Made by a program: the position numbers and the translations under genes. Source: Sphingomicrobium sp. (GTDB lineage Bacteria > Pseudomonadota > Alphaproteobacteria > Sphingomonadales > Sphingomonadaceae). Taken from it: a stretch of DNA of 6,829 bases. Below the pieces are notes generated by a model. The model was not told where the DNA came from and did not search any database. It worked only from the letters and a program-made list of their open reading frames with translations. The DNA is taken from contig JASLBJ010000228.1 in assembly GCA_030146725.1 (NCBI GenBank), positions 1-6,829 of the forward strand. The letters are read 5' to 3'. Below, in pieces: positions 1-6,400 of this stretch; positions within the stretch are counted from its first letter, which is position 1; each line of letters begins with the position of its first letter.

Positions 1-141
1 GAGTTCTGGACCAAGGTCGTCGACTTCCAGGCGCTTGCCGACGAGGGCGTCATCGCGCCCCACGACCTCGACCTGATCCACTGGAGCGAGGACCCGCAGG
101 AAGCCTGGGACTTCGTCCAGAATTATTACGACGACGAGTAA
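1..141 (+). CDS. LOG / TIGR00730 family Rossmann-fold protein, C-terminal end (5' truncated)
   Basis: The window opens inside this gene; 46 codons and a TAA stop are visible in frame 1. The peptide has the pattern EFW-KVVDFQ-LADEGVIAPHDLDLIHW-ED--EAWDFVQNYY. I recognise this as the C terminus of LOG-like (TIGR00730, formerly 'lysine decarboxylase-like') proteins: an Asp-Phe/Trp-Gln helix, an acidic 'DEG', then a 'DLDLIHW' strand and an 'EAW' helix. Characterised LOG family members are nucleoside 5'-monophosphate phosphoribohydrolases that release free cytokinin-type bases; many bacterial members are untested. The catalytic PGGxGTxxE region lies upstream of the window, so activity cannot be judged. 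The gene converges on the cytochrome c gene, with the repeat-rich spacer between them. The frame is certain; the family call is recognition from a short tail. Confidence 0.72.
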   Translation, partial: EFWTKVVDFQALADEGVIAPHDLDLIHWSEDPQEAWDFVQNYYDDE

Positions 142-142
142 A

Positions 143-190
143 AGCCCCCCGGATGCGCCTGAAACAGAGTCGGTACCGGGCGTTTTTGTT
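143..190 (+). terminator. Probable intrinsic terminator after the LOG-like gene, possibly bidirectional
   Basis: Immediately after the TAA stop, an A-run and a C-run (AAAAGCCCCCCGG, starting within the stop codon) are followed about 24 bases later by CCGGGCGTTTTTGTTT. CCCGG (148-152) can pair with CCGGG (176-180), and the T-rich tract at 183-190 follows the stem. The stem is only about 5 clean base pairs with a long loop, so it is not a textbook terminator. Read on the minus strand, the same element ends in GGGGCTTTT, so it could also stop transcripts arriving from the cytochrome c gene. The call rests on position between convergent genes plus the T-tract. Confidence 0.45.
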
Positions 191-198
191 TAGTGAGT

Positions 199-279
199 CG
201 GCACCGGCCCGCACCCCCACCCGGCCAACCATCCAGTATGATCCTGTGGATGGCCGGGTGGGGATGCGGGCCGGTGCCG
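199..279. repeat. Long imperfect inverted repeat (hairpin) in convergent intergenic region
   Basis: The left arm is 199-235 and the right arm 247-279, around an 11-base loop (236-246). The reverse complement of the left arm matches the right arm along its whole length except for one C-A mismatch (214 against 264) and a 4-base bulge (CCAA) in the left arm. The arms share the cores CGGCACCGGCCCGC / GCGGGCCGGTGCCG and ATCCA / TGGAT. Either strand's RNA would form a very stable stem, suiting a transcription stop or 3'-end stabiliser for the converging genes. No T-tract long enough for classical intrinsic termination follows on either strand (only CTTTTA at 281-286). It may instead be a dispersed palindromic repeat of the REP/MITE kind; that would need other copies in the genome. 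Confidence 0.8.
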
Positions 280-305
280 TCTTTTACCCCACAAAGACTC
301 AGCAC

Positions 306-326
306 GGGCCGGTGCCGTCTGACTCA
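306..326. repeat. Additional copy of the GGGCCGGTGCCG motif with ACTCA flank
   Basis: GGGCCGGTGCCGTCT at 306-320 is an exact 15-base direct copy of 268-282, the end of the hairpin's right arm and its edge. It is followed by GACTCA (321-326), also found at 296-301. The reverse complement of 194-210 reads GGGCCGGTGCCGACTCA, which is this copy minus four bases (TCTG). A more diverged inverted version (GAGTCGGTACCGGGC) sits at 167-181, inside the terminator loop. The spacer therefore carries four related copies, two in each orientation, nine bases short of the cytochrome c stop codon. Confidence 0.7.
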
Positions 327-334
327 ATCAGCCT

Positions 335-1078
335 CTAGCGCCGCTCCATGTTGCGGCCGGCGACCTTGGGCGCGCCTTCGCCGCTGACCGTCTTGGGGTT
401 CTGCCCCGCCTGCTGCTCGGTCAGGACCGGCTCGTTCTCGGCCTTCTGAGCGCCGTCGCCCTGGCCGGATCCCGGCTTGGGTGCGGCATCGTCGGTCTGC
501 TCTGGTCCGGTCGCACCGCCGGCCGCCGGAGCAGCGGCTGCATCCACGGGAGGGGCCGCCGGAATCGGCAGCGGCGACGAGTCGCGCGAATTGAGGAACG
601 CCATCACATTGGCGCGGTCTTCGGGCTTGCTCAGCCCGGCGAAGGTCATCTTGGTGCCCGGCGCGAACTTCTTCGGATTGGCGAGCCATGCGCTCATCGC
701 TTCCCAGTCCCACGTCCCGCCCTTGCCCTTGAGCGCGTCGGTGAACGCATAGCCGGGATGCGCGCCGACGGGATTGCCCATCACGCCGTAGAGCGCGGGC
801 CCAAGCGCATTCGAACCGCCCTGCTCGGCATTGTGGCAAGCCGCGCATTTCTTGAAGACCTGCTCGCCGGCGGCAACGTCGGCAGCCGCAAGATAGACGG
901 CGATCGGCTGTTCGGCCGCCGCGCCTTCCTCGCCCTCGACCACCACGCCCTCGATCGGATAGCCCATCGTCTCGGGCCGCTCGGCACGGAAGATCTCGCC
1001 CGAGACGATCGACGCGCCGAGCGCGATGATCCCGGCAAACAGGACCCATCCGGCAATGGTGTTGAAACGATCGGTCAT
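335..1078 (-). CDS. Membrane-anchored class I cytochrome c (CycM / c552-like)
   Basis: This 247-residue protein probably carries electrons between respiratory complexes (bc1 to terminal oxidase) on the periplasmic face of the inner membrane, as known for the CycM/c552 group. An uncleaved N-terminal anchor is visible at about residues 8-26 (TIAGWVLFAGIIALGASIV). An acidic linker follows, then a single cytochrome c domain at about 68-165 with haem-binding CAACH (78-82) and the likely axial methionine in GTKMTFAGL (Met144). Residues 166-247 are a low-complexity Ala/Pro/Gly/Gln tail without recognisable fold. The ATG start is supported by AAGGA (reverse complement of 1085-1089) six bases upstream. 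It lies 73 bp downstream of mutY on the same strand, so co-transcription is possible, though a promoter in that gap cannot be excluded. Oxidase or bc1 partner genes are not in the window. The family call is firm; the exact electron partner is inferred. Confidence 0.9.
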   Translation of the reverse strand: MTDRFNTIAGWVLFAGIIALGASIVSGEIFRAERPETMGYPIEGVVVEGEEGAAAEQPIAVYLAAADVAAGEQVFKKCAACHNAEQGGSNALGPALYGVMGNPVGAHPGYAFTDALKGKGGTWDWEAMSAWLANPKKFAPGTKMTFAGLSKPEDRANVMAFLNSRDSSPLPIPAAPPVDAAAAPAAGGATGPEQTDDAAPKPGSGQGDGAQKAENEPVLTEQQAGQNPKTVSGEGAPKVAGRNMERR

Positions 1079-1151
1079 GACGGATCCTTGCGCGGCCAGG
1101 CTGAAGACGATGAAAAGCGCGCCAGTCCTTTAGAAAGCCCGGCCCGCTTCT

Positions 1152-2144
1152 TCAAGCCGCAGCGCGCACGGCCCGTGTGGCAAGCACCTGCTCGACCGCC
1201 CGCCGGTACAAGGTCGCAAGCCCCGCGCGATCGATGTCGTCCAGCGGCTGCCACCAGCCCTCGCCCGCGGGGTCGGCCGCGGCAACGACCGACAGCTCCA
1301 GCGCGAAGTGCGTGAAGACGTGCCTGACGCTCGCCAGCACCGGCCCCGCGGCAGGCTGCCCCGACCCCCACTCGTCACCGGGCAGCGCAGCCATCCCCCC
1401 AAGCAGCCCGCGCGCCGGCCGCCGGACCAGCCACAGGCACCCGTCGCGCTCGGTCCACCACGCCACGCCAAGCCGCCGGGGCCGCACCCGCCTGACCTTG
1501 CGCGCGGGGAACGCCTCCGGCTCCCCGCTGGCAAAGGCCGCGCAGTCGCCGCGCAGCGGACAACGCCCGCAGTCAGGACCTCGCGAACGGCAGATGGTCG
1601 CACCCAGGTCCATCAGCGCCTGGGTGAAGTCGCCCGGATGCACCTCGCCCATCATCGCTCTGGCGAGCGCCCGGACCTCGCCTCGCTGCGGCGAGCGCAG
1701 CCCGTGCAGCCGTGCCACGACCCGCTCGACATTGGTGTCCACCGCCGCAGTCCGCTCGCCAAAGGCGATCGCCGCGATCGCCGCGGCGGTATATTCCCCG
1801 ACCCCGGGCAGCGCCCTCAAACTCGCCTCGCTCGTCGGGAAGCCGCCAAGCACCGCAACCGCCCGCGCACAGGCGATCAGGTTGCGCGCCCGCGCATAAT
1901 AACCGAGCCCCGCCCACTCGTGGAGCACCTCCTCGTCCGCAGCCGCGGCAAGCGCCTCGACCGTCGGCCAGCGCGCAAGGAACCGCTCGAACCGGGGCGT
2001 GACCGCGGCAACGGTCGTCTGCTGCAGCATGACTTCGCTCAGCCACACGCGATACGGATCGGGCGCCGCAGCCCCCGGCGCCGCACGCCACGGCAGGCTG
2101 CGGCGATTATCCACATAATGCACAAGCAATCGGTTGGCGGGCAC
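1152..2144 (-). CDS. mutY: A/G-specific adenine DNA glycosylase MutY
   Basis: MutY excises adenine mispaired with 8-oxoguanine (and with G), preventing G:C to T:A transversions in the GO repair pathway. With the GTG start at 2144 it has 330 residues, close to the usual 340-350. Visible landmarks: LPWR (17-20); SEVMLQQT (36-43) with catalytic Glu37; the helix-hairpin-helix LPGVGEYTAAAI (112-123); VDTN (135-138) with catalytic Asp136; and four [4Fe-4S] cysteines, Cys185-X6-Cys192-X2-Cys195-X5-Cys201. The C-terminal NUDIX-like 8-oxoG recognition domain follows, with GLLGGMAALP (246-255) and RHVFTHFALEL (274-284). The GTG is preferred because VPANRLLVHYVDNRRSLPWR aligns with normal MutY N termini and puts Glu37 at its E. 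coli number; TAGG lies six bases upstream. An ATG at 2174 would add 10 residues, and a longer reading frame reaches 2282 but would run through the divergent gene. All key residues are intact. Confidence 0.96.
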   Translation of the reverse strand: MPANRLLVHYVDNRRSLPWRAAPGAAAPDPYRVWLSEVMLQQTTVAAVTPRFERFLARWPTVEALAAAADEEVLHEWAGLGYYARARNLIACARAVAVLGGFPTSEASLRALPGVGEYTAAAIAAIAFGERTAAVDTNVERVVARLHGLRSPQRGEVRALARAMMGEVHPGDFTQALMDLGATICRSRGPDCGRCPLRGDCAAFASGEPEAFPARKVRRVRPRRLGVAWWTERDGCLWLVRRPARGLLGGMAALPGDEWGSGQPAAGPVLASVRHVFTHFALELSVVAAADPAGEGWWQPLDDIDRAGLATLYRRAVEQVLATRAVRAAA

Positions 2145-2172
2145 GCCTGGCCTATGGCATGACCCACAGCGC
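2145..2172. promoter_or_regulatory. Short divergent spacer between mutY and the DUF721 gene
   Basis: Only 28 bp separate the preferred mutY GTG (2144) from the DUF721 ATG (2173). Two outward promoters cannot fit here without extending into the coding sequences, so promoter elements must overlap one or both genes. The plus strand contains TATGGC (2153-2158), a weak -10-like hexamer about 14 bases before the ATG, and TTGGCG (2134-2139), -35-like but only 13 bases away, too close for a standard sigma-70 pair. No clear Shine-Dalgarno precedes the DUF721 ATG, so a short-leader or leaderless transcript is conceivable. No operator palindrome is visible. Confidence 0.3.
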
Positions 2173-2727
2173 ATGGCGAAGCGAAACACCAGGGACGACG
2201 ATGCACGCAGCGGACGGGTCCGCGCGGCCGGCGACATCGTCGGCACCGTCGGCGGAATGGCGTTCAAGCGCTTCGGCTTCATCCAGAGCTCCGTGGTCAG
2301 CCGCTGGAGCGAGATCGTCGGAACCCGCTACGCCAGGGTGTCGTGCCCCGAATCGATCCGTTTCCCCGCCGGTCGCAAGTCCGGCGGCGTGCTGACCCTG
2401 CTGGTCGAGGGCGCCCACGCCCCCCTGATGCAGCATTCGGCGCCGACGATCATCGATCGGGTCAACCGCTTCTTCGGTTACCAGGCCGTCGCGCGGCTGG
2501 TGTTCCGCCAAGGCCGCCCGCCGGCCCAGCCCAAGCGCCCGCAGCGGCCCGAACTCAAGCCGGTGCCGACAGAACTCGGCGAGGGCCTGCGCCAGATCGC
2601 CGACCCCGAACTTCGCGCCTGCCTCGAATCGCTTGCCGCAAGCCTTGCATCGAGCACTGGACCTCCAGCCATCGATCCGGGCAAAGAGCAGGCAATCCCA
2701 ATCATCCGGAGCAAAATCCTATCATGA
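2173..2727 (+). CDS. DUF721 / DciA-like protein
   Basis: This 184-residue protein has a DUF721 domain at about residues 20-112: AGDIVGTVGGMAFKRFGF, then QSSVVSRWSEIVGTRYARVSCPESIRFP (39-65), the strand GGVLTLLVEGAHAPLMQHSAPTIIDRVNRFFGYQAVARLVF (71-111). A basic, proline-rich linker (114-131, RQGRPPAQPKRPQRPELK) and a short C-terminal helical piece (134-160) follow. DUF721 includes DciA, which loads or assists the replicative helicase DnaB in bacteria lacking DnaC/DnaI; whether this copy does so is inferred. MAKR was chosen as the start because the basic, disordered N terminus is usual for sphingomonad members; a TTG at 2134 would add 13 residues but would overlap mutY. The stop overlaps the next gene's start in ATGA, indicating translational coupling and operon membership with the DsbA-like gene and probably smc. 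Confidence 0.85.
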   Translation: MAKRNTRDDDARSGRVRAAGDIVGTVGGMAFKRFGFIQSSVVSRWSEIVGTRYARVSCPESIRFPAGRKSGGVLTLLVEGAHAPLMQHSAPTIIDRVNRFFGYQAVARLVFRQGRPPAQPKRPQRPELKPVPTELGEGLRQIADPELRACLESLAASLASSTGPPAIDPGKEQAIPIIRSKILS

Positions 2728-3464
2728 AGCCCTTCCACCTCCTGGCTGCCGCCGCCGCGGTCTTCGCCAGCGCCGCCTGCAATGCCGAGCAGGCGCAAGG
2801 CAATGCCGCCGCACCGGTCAACATCACCCCGATCAAGGCGCCCAACAACGGCGACTGGTCGCAGATCGTCACCGCGACCCCGGCCGGCGGCTTCCTCATG
2901 GGCAACCCGCAAGCCGCGACGAAGCTCGTCGAATATGGCTCGATGACCTGCCCGCATTGCCGTGAGTTCGACGAAACCGGCCTTCAGCCGCTGATCGACA
3001 ATTATGTGAAGACCGGCCAGGTCAGCTTCGAATTCCGCAACTACGTGCGGGATCCCTACGACGTTGCCGCCTCGCTGATCGCGCGCTGCAACGGAGCAAA
3101 GGGCTTTTATCCGCTCACCCGCGCCTTGTTCAAGGACCAGCCGCAGTGGTTCGAGAAACTGCAGTCCGCCCCGGCAGATCAGCAGCAAGCGCTGATGGCG
3201 CTCGGCCCCAAGGAACAGTTCCTGGCGGTCGCGAAACTTGCCGGCTTCCAGCAGTGGGCGGCGATGCGCGGCGTCCCGACCGCCAAGAGCACGACCTGCC
3301 TGACCAACGAAGCCGAGGTCAACCGCCTCGTCCAGATGAACGCCGACGCCACGTCGCAATATCCCGAGTTCAGGGGCACGCCGACCTTCATCCTCAACGG
3401 TTCGCTGGTCGATGGCGCCACCTGGGCGGTCGTCGAGCAGGCGCTTCGCAAGACGGTTGGCTAA
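2724..3464 (+). CDS. Exported DsbA-like thioredoxin-fold thiol:disulfide oxidoreductase
   Basis: This 246-residue protein begins with a secretion signal (MKPF then a hydrophobic Ala-rich stretch, residues 5-18) ending at Cys19, followed by a flexible Asn/Ala/Gln/Pro segment to about residue 45. The catalytic domain (PF13462-like, Thioredoxin_4/DsbA) has the active site CPHC at 76-79 in VEYGSMTCPHCREF, and the cis-proline in RGTPTFILNG (Pro220). An inserted helical region separates these, as usual in DsbA relatives. Members oxidise or isomerise cysteines of secreted proteins. Cys122 and Cys192 could form a second, structural disulfide. The residues before Cys19 (SAA) do not fit a good lipobox, so either a poor lipoprotein signal or signal peptidase I cleavage is possible. 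The ATG overlaps the DUF721 stop by four bases, and smc starts 33 bp downstream. Whether it acts as oxidase, isomerase or reductant partner cannot be told from sequence alone. Confidence 0.9.
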   Translation: MKPFHLLAAAAAVFASAACNAEQAQGNAAAPVNITPIKAPNNGDWSQIVTATPAGGFLMGNPQAATKLVEYGSMTCPHCREFDETGLQPLIDNYVKTGQVSFEFRNYVRDPYDVAASLIARCNGAKGFYPLTRALFKDQPQWFEKLQSAPADQQQALMALGPKEQFLAVAKLAGFQQWAAMRGVPTAKSTTCLTNEAEVNRLVQMNADATSQYPEFRGTPTFILNGSLVDGATWAVVEQALRKTVG

Positions 3465-3482
3465 CGCGGCCAGCCACCTGAT

Positions 3483-3489
3483 GGGGGAA
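3483..3489 (+). promoter_or_regulatory. Shine-Dalgarno-like sequence for smc GTG start
   Basis: GGGGGAA lies eight bases before the GTG at 3498 and is the only purine-rich tract in the 33-bp gap after the DsbA-like gene. It supports GTG as the smc start. No in-frame ATG occurs before the Walker A motif, so GTG is also required by the protein itself. Confidence 0.55.
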
Positions 3490-3497
3490 CCGCAGCG

Positions 3498-6400
3498 GTG
3501 AAGATCCGGCGGCTGAAGCTCAGCGGTTTCAAGAGCTTCGTCGAGCCGTCGGAACTGCGCGTCGAGCCCGGCCTGACCGGGGTTGTCGGGCCTAACGGCT
3601 GCGGCAAGTCGAACCTGCTCGAAGCAATTCGCTGGGTGATGGGCGAGGGCAGCCCCAAGTCCCTGCGCGGCGGCGGCATGGAAGACGTGATCTTCGCCGG
3701 CACCGCTACCCGGCCGGCGCGCGACTTCGCCGAAGTCTCGATCCTGCTCGAGCGCGAGGGCCCCGGCGTGGCGCAGGAGAGCGAAGTCACCCGCCGGATC
3801 GAGCGCGGCGCCGGCTCGGCTTACCGGATCGACGGGCGCGACGTCCGCGCGAAGGACGTGTCCCTGTTGTTCGCCGACGCGGCGACCGGCGCCCATTCGC
3901 CCGCGCTGGTCAGCCAGGGGCGGATCGGCGCAATCATCGCCGCCAAGCCGGTCGAGCGGCGCCAGATGCTCGAGGAAGCGGCCGGAATTTCGGGGCTCCA
4001 CGCCCGCCGCAAGGATGCCGAGCAGAAGCTTCGCGCAACCGAAGCCAATCTCGCCCGCCTCGCCGAAATCCTCTCCGAACAGGACGCACGCGCCGGCGCG
4101 CTTCGGCGGCAGGCCCGCGCAGCCGAGCGCTACCGCCAGCTTAGCGCGCAGATTCGCAGTTCCGAGGCGCGGCTGGTCCACGCTCGCTGGTCCGAAGCCG
4201 ACAAGGCTTCCGTCGCTGCCGCCGCCGAGGCCAGAGCGGCGGGCGAGGACGTCGAACAGCTACACCGGGCGCTTGCCGCGGCGCAGGCGGAGCAGGAAAG
4301 CGCAACCGCCTTGCTCGCCACCCGCCGAGCCGACGTCAGCCAGGCGCGCGAGGCCGCGCACGCCATCGCCAGCGCGCTCGCCACCGCGCGCGCGCGCCGC
4401 GATGCCGCCGTGCGGCGCCTCGCCGAGCTCGACCGGCTCGACGCCGCCTTGTCTGCCGACATCGCCCGCGAGGAAGCGCTCCAACGCGATGCCGCGCACG
4501 CGATCGCCGGGCTTGGCCAGGAACGCGAGCGGCTCGATTGCCAGCTGCGCGATGCCGAGACGGTCGCCGCCCGGATCGCCGCCGAACTGACCGAGGCCGA
4601 GGCCGCCTCGCGGACCGCCGAAGCCGCGCTTGCCGACCTGCTCGCCCGCCAGGCGGCGATGCGCGCCGAGCGCCGTGTCGCCGAAGCGGCCCTGACCGCC
4701 GCCACTGCGCAGCACGCCCGAACCCGACAGGAGCAGGAGCGGCTCGCCGGCCAGCGCGCGGCCATCGGCAGCGGCGCCGACGAGGAGCGGATACGTGGCG
4801 AAGCCGAGAACCGCGCCGCGACGGCAAGTCAGGCGCTGGCCACCGCCGAGGCACAGCTGGCGACGGCAGAGCAGGGCCGCGGCGAGGCGGCGCAGGAGCG
4901 CGATCATGCCGAGAGCGCGCTTGCGTCGGCCCGCGCAGCGCTGTCGGCGGTACGCTCCGAGCATCAGGCGCTCGCCCGTGCGCTCGATCATGGCAGCGGC
5001 GCGGCGATCGCCAGCCTGTCGGCCGAGCCCGGCTTCGAGCGCGCGCTCGCAGCAGCGCTCGGCGAGGATTCCGACGCGGCGATCGGCGGGGATTCGGCAC
5101 GGCGCTGGACCGGAAGCGACGCGCAGGACGGCGACCCGCCACTGGGTCCCGGCCTCACACCCTTGTCCGATCAAGCAACCGCCCCGCCCGAGCTTCAGCG
5201 GCGCCTGATGCAGGTCGGTGTTTGCCAAACCGACGAGGGACAGCCGCTCGCGGTCGGGCAGCGGCTGGTGACCCTCGACGGGCAATTGCGCCGCTGGGAC
5301 GGCTTCGTTTCGAGCGGCAGCGGTGCCGCCGCCGCCGAGCGGCTGATTCGCGCCAATCGCCTCGCCCAGCTCGGCCTCGAGCTGCCCGCGCTCGAACAGG
5401 CGTTGCGCACCTCCGAAGCTGCGCGCGACCTGGCCGTCCAGGCCGTCGCGCGCTTCCGACTACTCGGCGAGCAGGCCCGCGCCGCCGCCGCGGCCGCCGA
5501 GCGCGAGGCACGCGACGCGGTGCGAGCAGGGGACAGCGCCACCGCTGCGCTCGAACGGCTCGAAGGCCAGCGCACCGCGCTCGACCAGCGCCTCGACGAC
5601 CTCAAGCCCGTGCTCGCCGCCGCCGCCGAGTCCGTCGCTGCAGCCGAAGCGGTGTTCGCAGGCCTGCCCGATCCCGACGCGCTCGAAGCCAGGCTGATGC
5701 AAGCCCGGGAGGAGGCGGCAATCCTTGCCGGCAAGGTCGCCGACAAACGCGCCGAAGCCGCGACCCGAGCCCGGGAGACCGCCACCGATCGCGAGCGCCA
5801 CGGCACCGCCGGGCGCGAGCAGACCGAGTGGCAGCGCCGCCTGGCCGACGCCGAGCAGCGCCTGTCCGGAGCGCTCGACCGCCGCGGCGCGCAGACAGCC
5901 GAGCGCGACTCGCTCGCCGGCGACCCCGAACGGCTCGCTGCGGACATCGCCGACCACGAACAGGCCGCATCCGCCAATCAGGCCGAGGTCGCCGAGGCGG
6001 CCGGTGCCGAGCAGGCCGCGGAAACGGCGGTGAAGCACGCCGCTGCAACGCTCGCGGCGACCGGGGAAGCGATGGCCCAGGCGCGCGAGCGACGCGCCGC
6101 CGCCGCCGCCCGCGCCGACGCCCAGCAGGCGCGAAGTGCCGAGTTTGCCCGGCTCAGCGTCGAACGCTTCGAAACCCTGCCGCAGCGCCTGCCTGCCCTA
6201 ATCGGCTTCGATCCCGCCGAGGCGGTCGACCCCGACGCCGAGTCCGCCACGCTCGAGCGCCTCACCGCGGACCGCGAGCGGCTTGGCCCGGTCAACCTCG
6301 TCGCCGATCAGGAGCTGGCCGAGATCGACGAGGCGCGCAGGCGCGGCGCGAGCGAATCGGAAGAGCTGACCGAGGCGATCCATCGCCTGCGCGGATCGAT

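Noticed and set aside
153..387. Small plus-strand open frames in the convergent spacer
   Set aside because: They consist of the inverted-repeat sequence itself, lack ribosome binding sites, and run antisense into the cytochrome c gene.
1079..1151. Possible terminator between mutY and the cytochrome c gene
   Set aside because: The minus strand has GC-rich AGCGGGCCGGGCTTTCT after the mutY stop, but the halves do not form a continuous stem and only three Ts follow.
1177..2162. Plus-strand open frames of 240-284 codons across mutY
   Set aside because: MutY on the minus strand has every catalytic and iron-sulfur residue; these frames are Pro/Arg/Ser-rich shadows.
2175..2282. N-terminal extension of MutY to an ATG at 2282
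   Set aside because: It would overlap the DUF721 coding sequence by over 100 bases, and the added residues match nothing in MutY, whose conserved N terminus begins near LLVHYVDNRRSLPWR.
2478..4181. Long minus-strand open frame (567 codons) opposite DUF721, DsbA-like and smc
   Set aside because: It spans three well-supported plus-strand genes, has no recognisable domain, and is Arg/Gly/Ala-rich. This is the expected antisense shadow of codon-biased high-GC genes.
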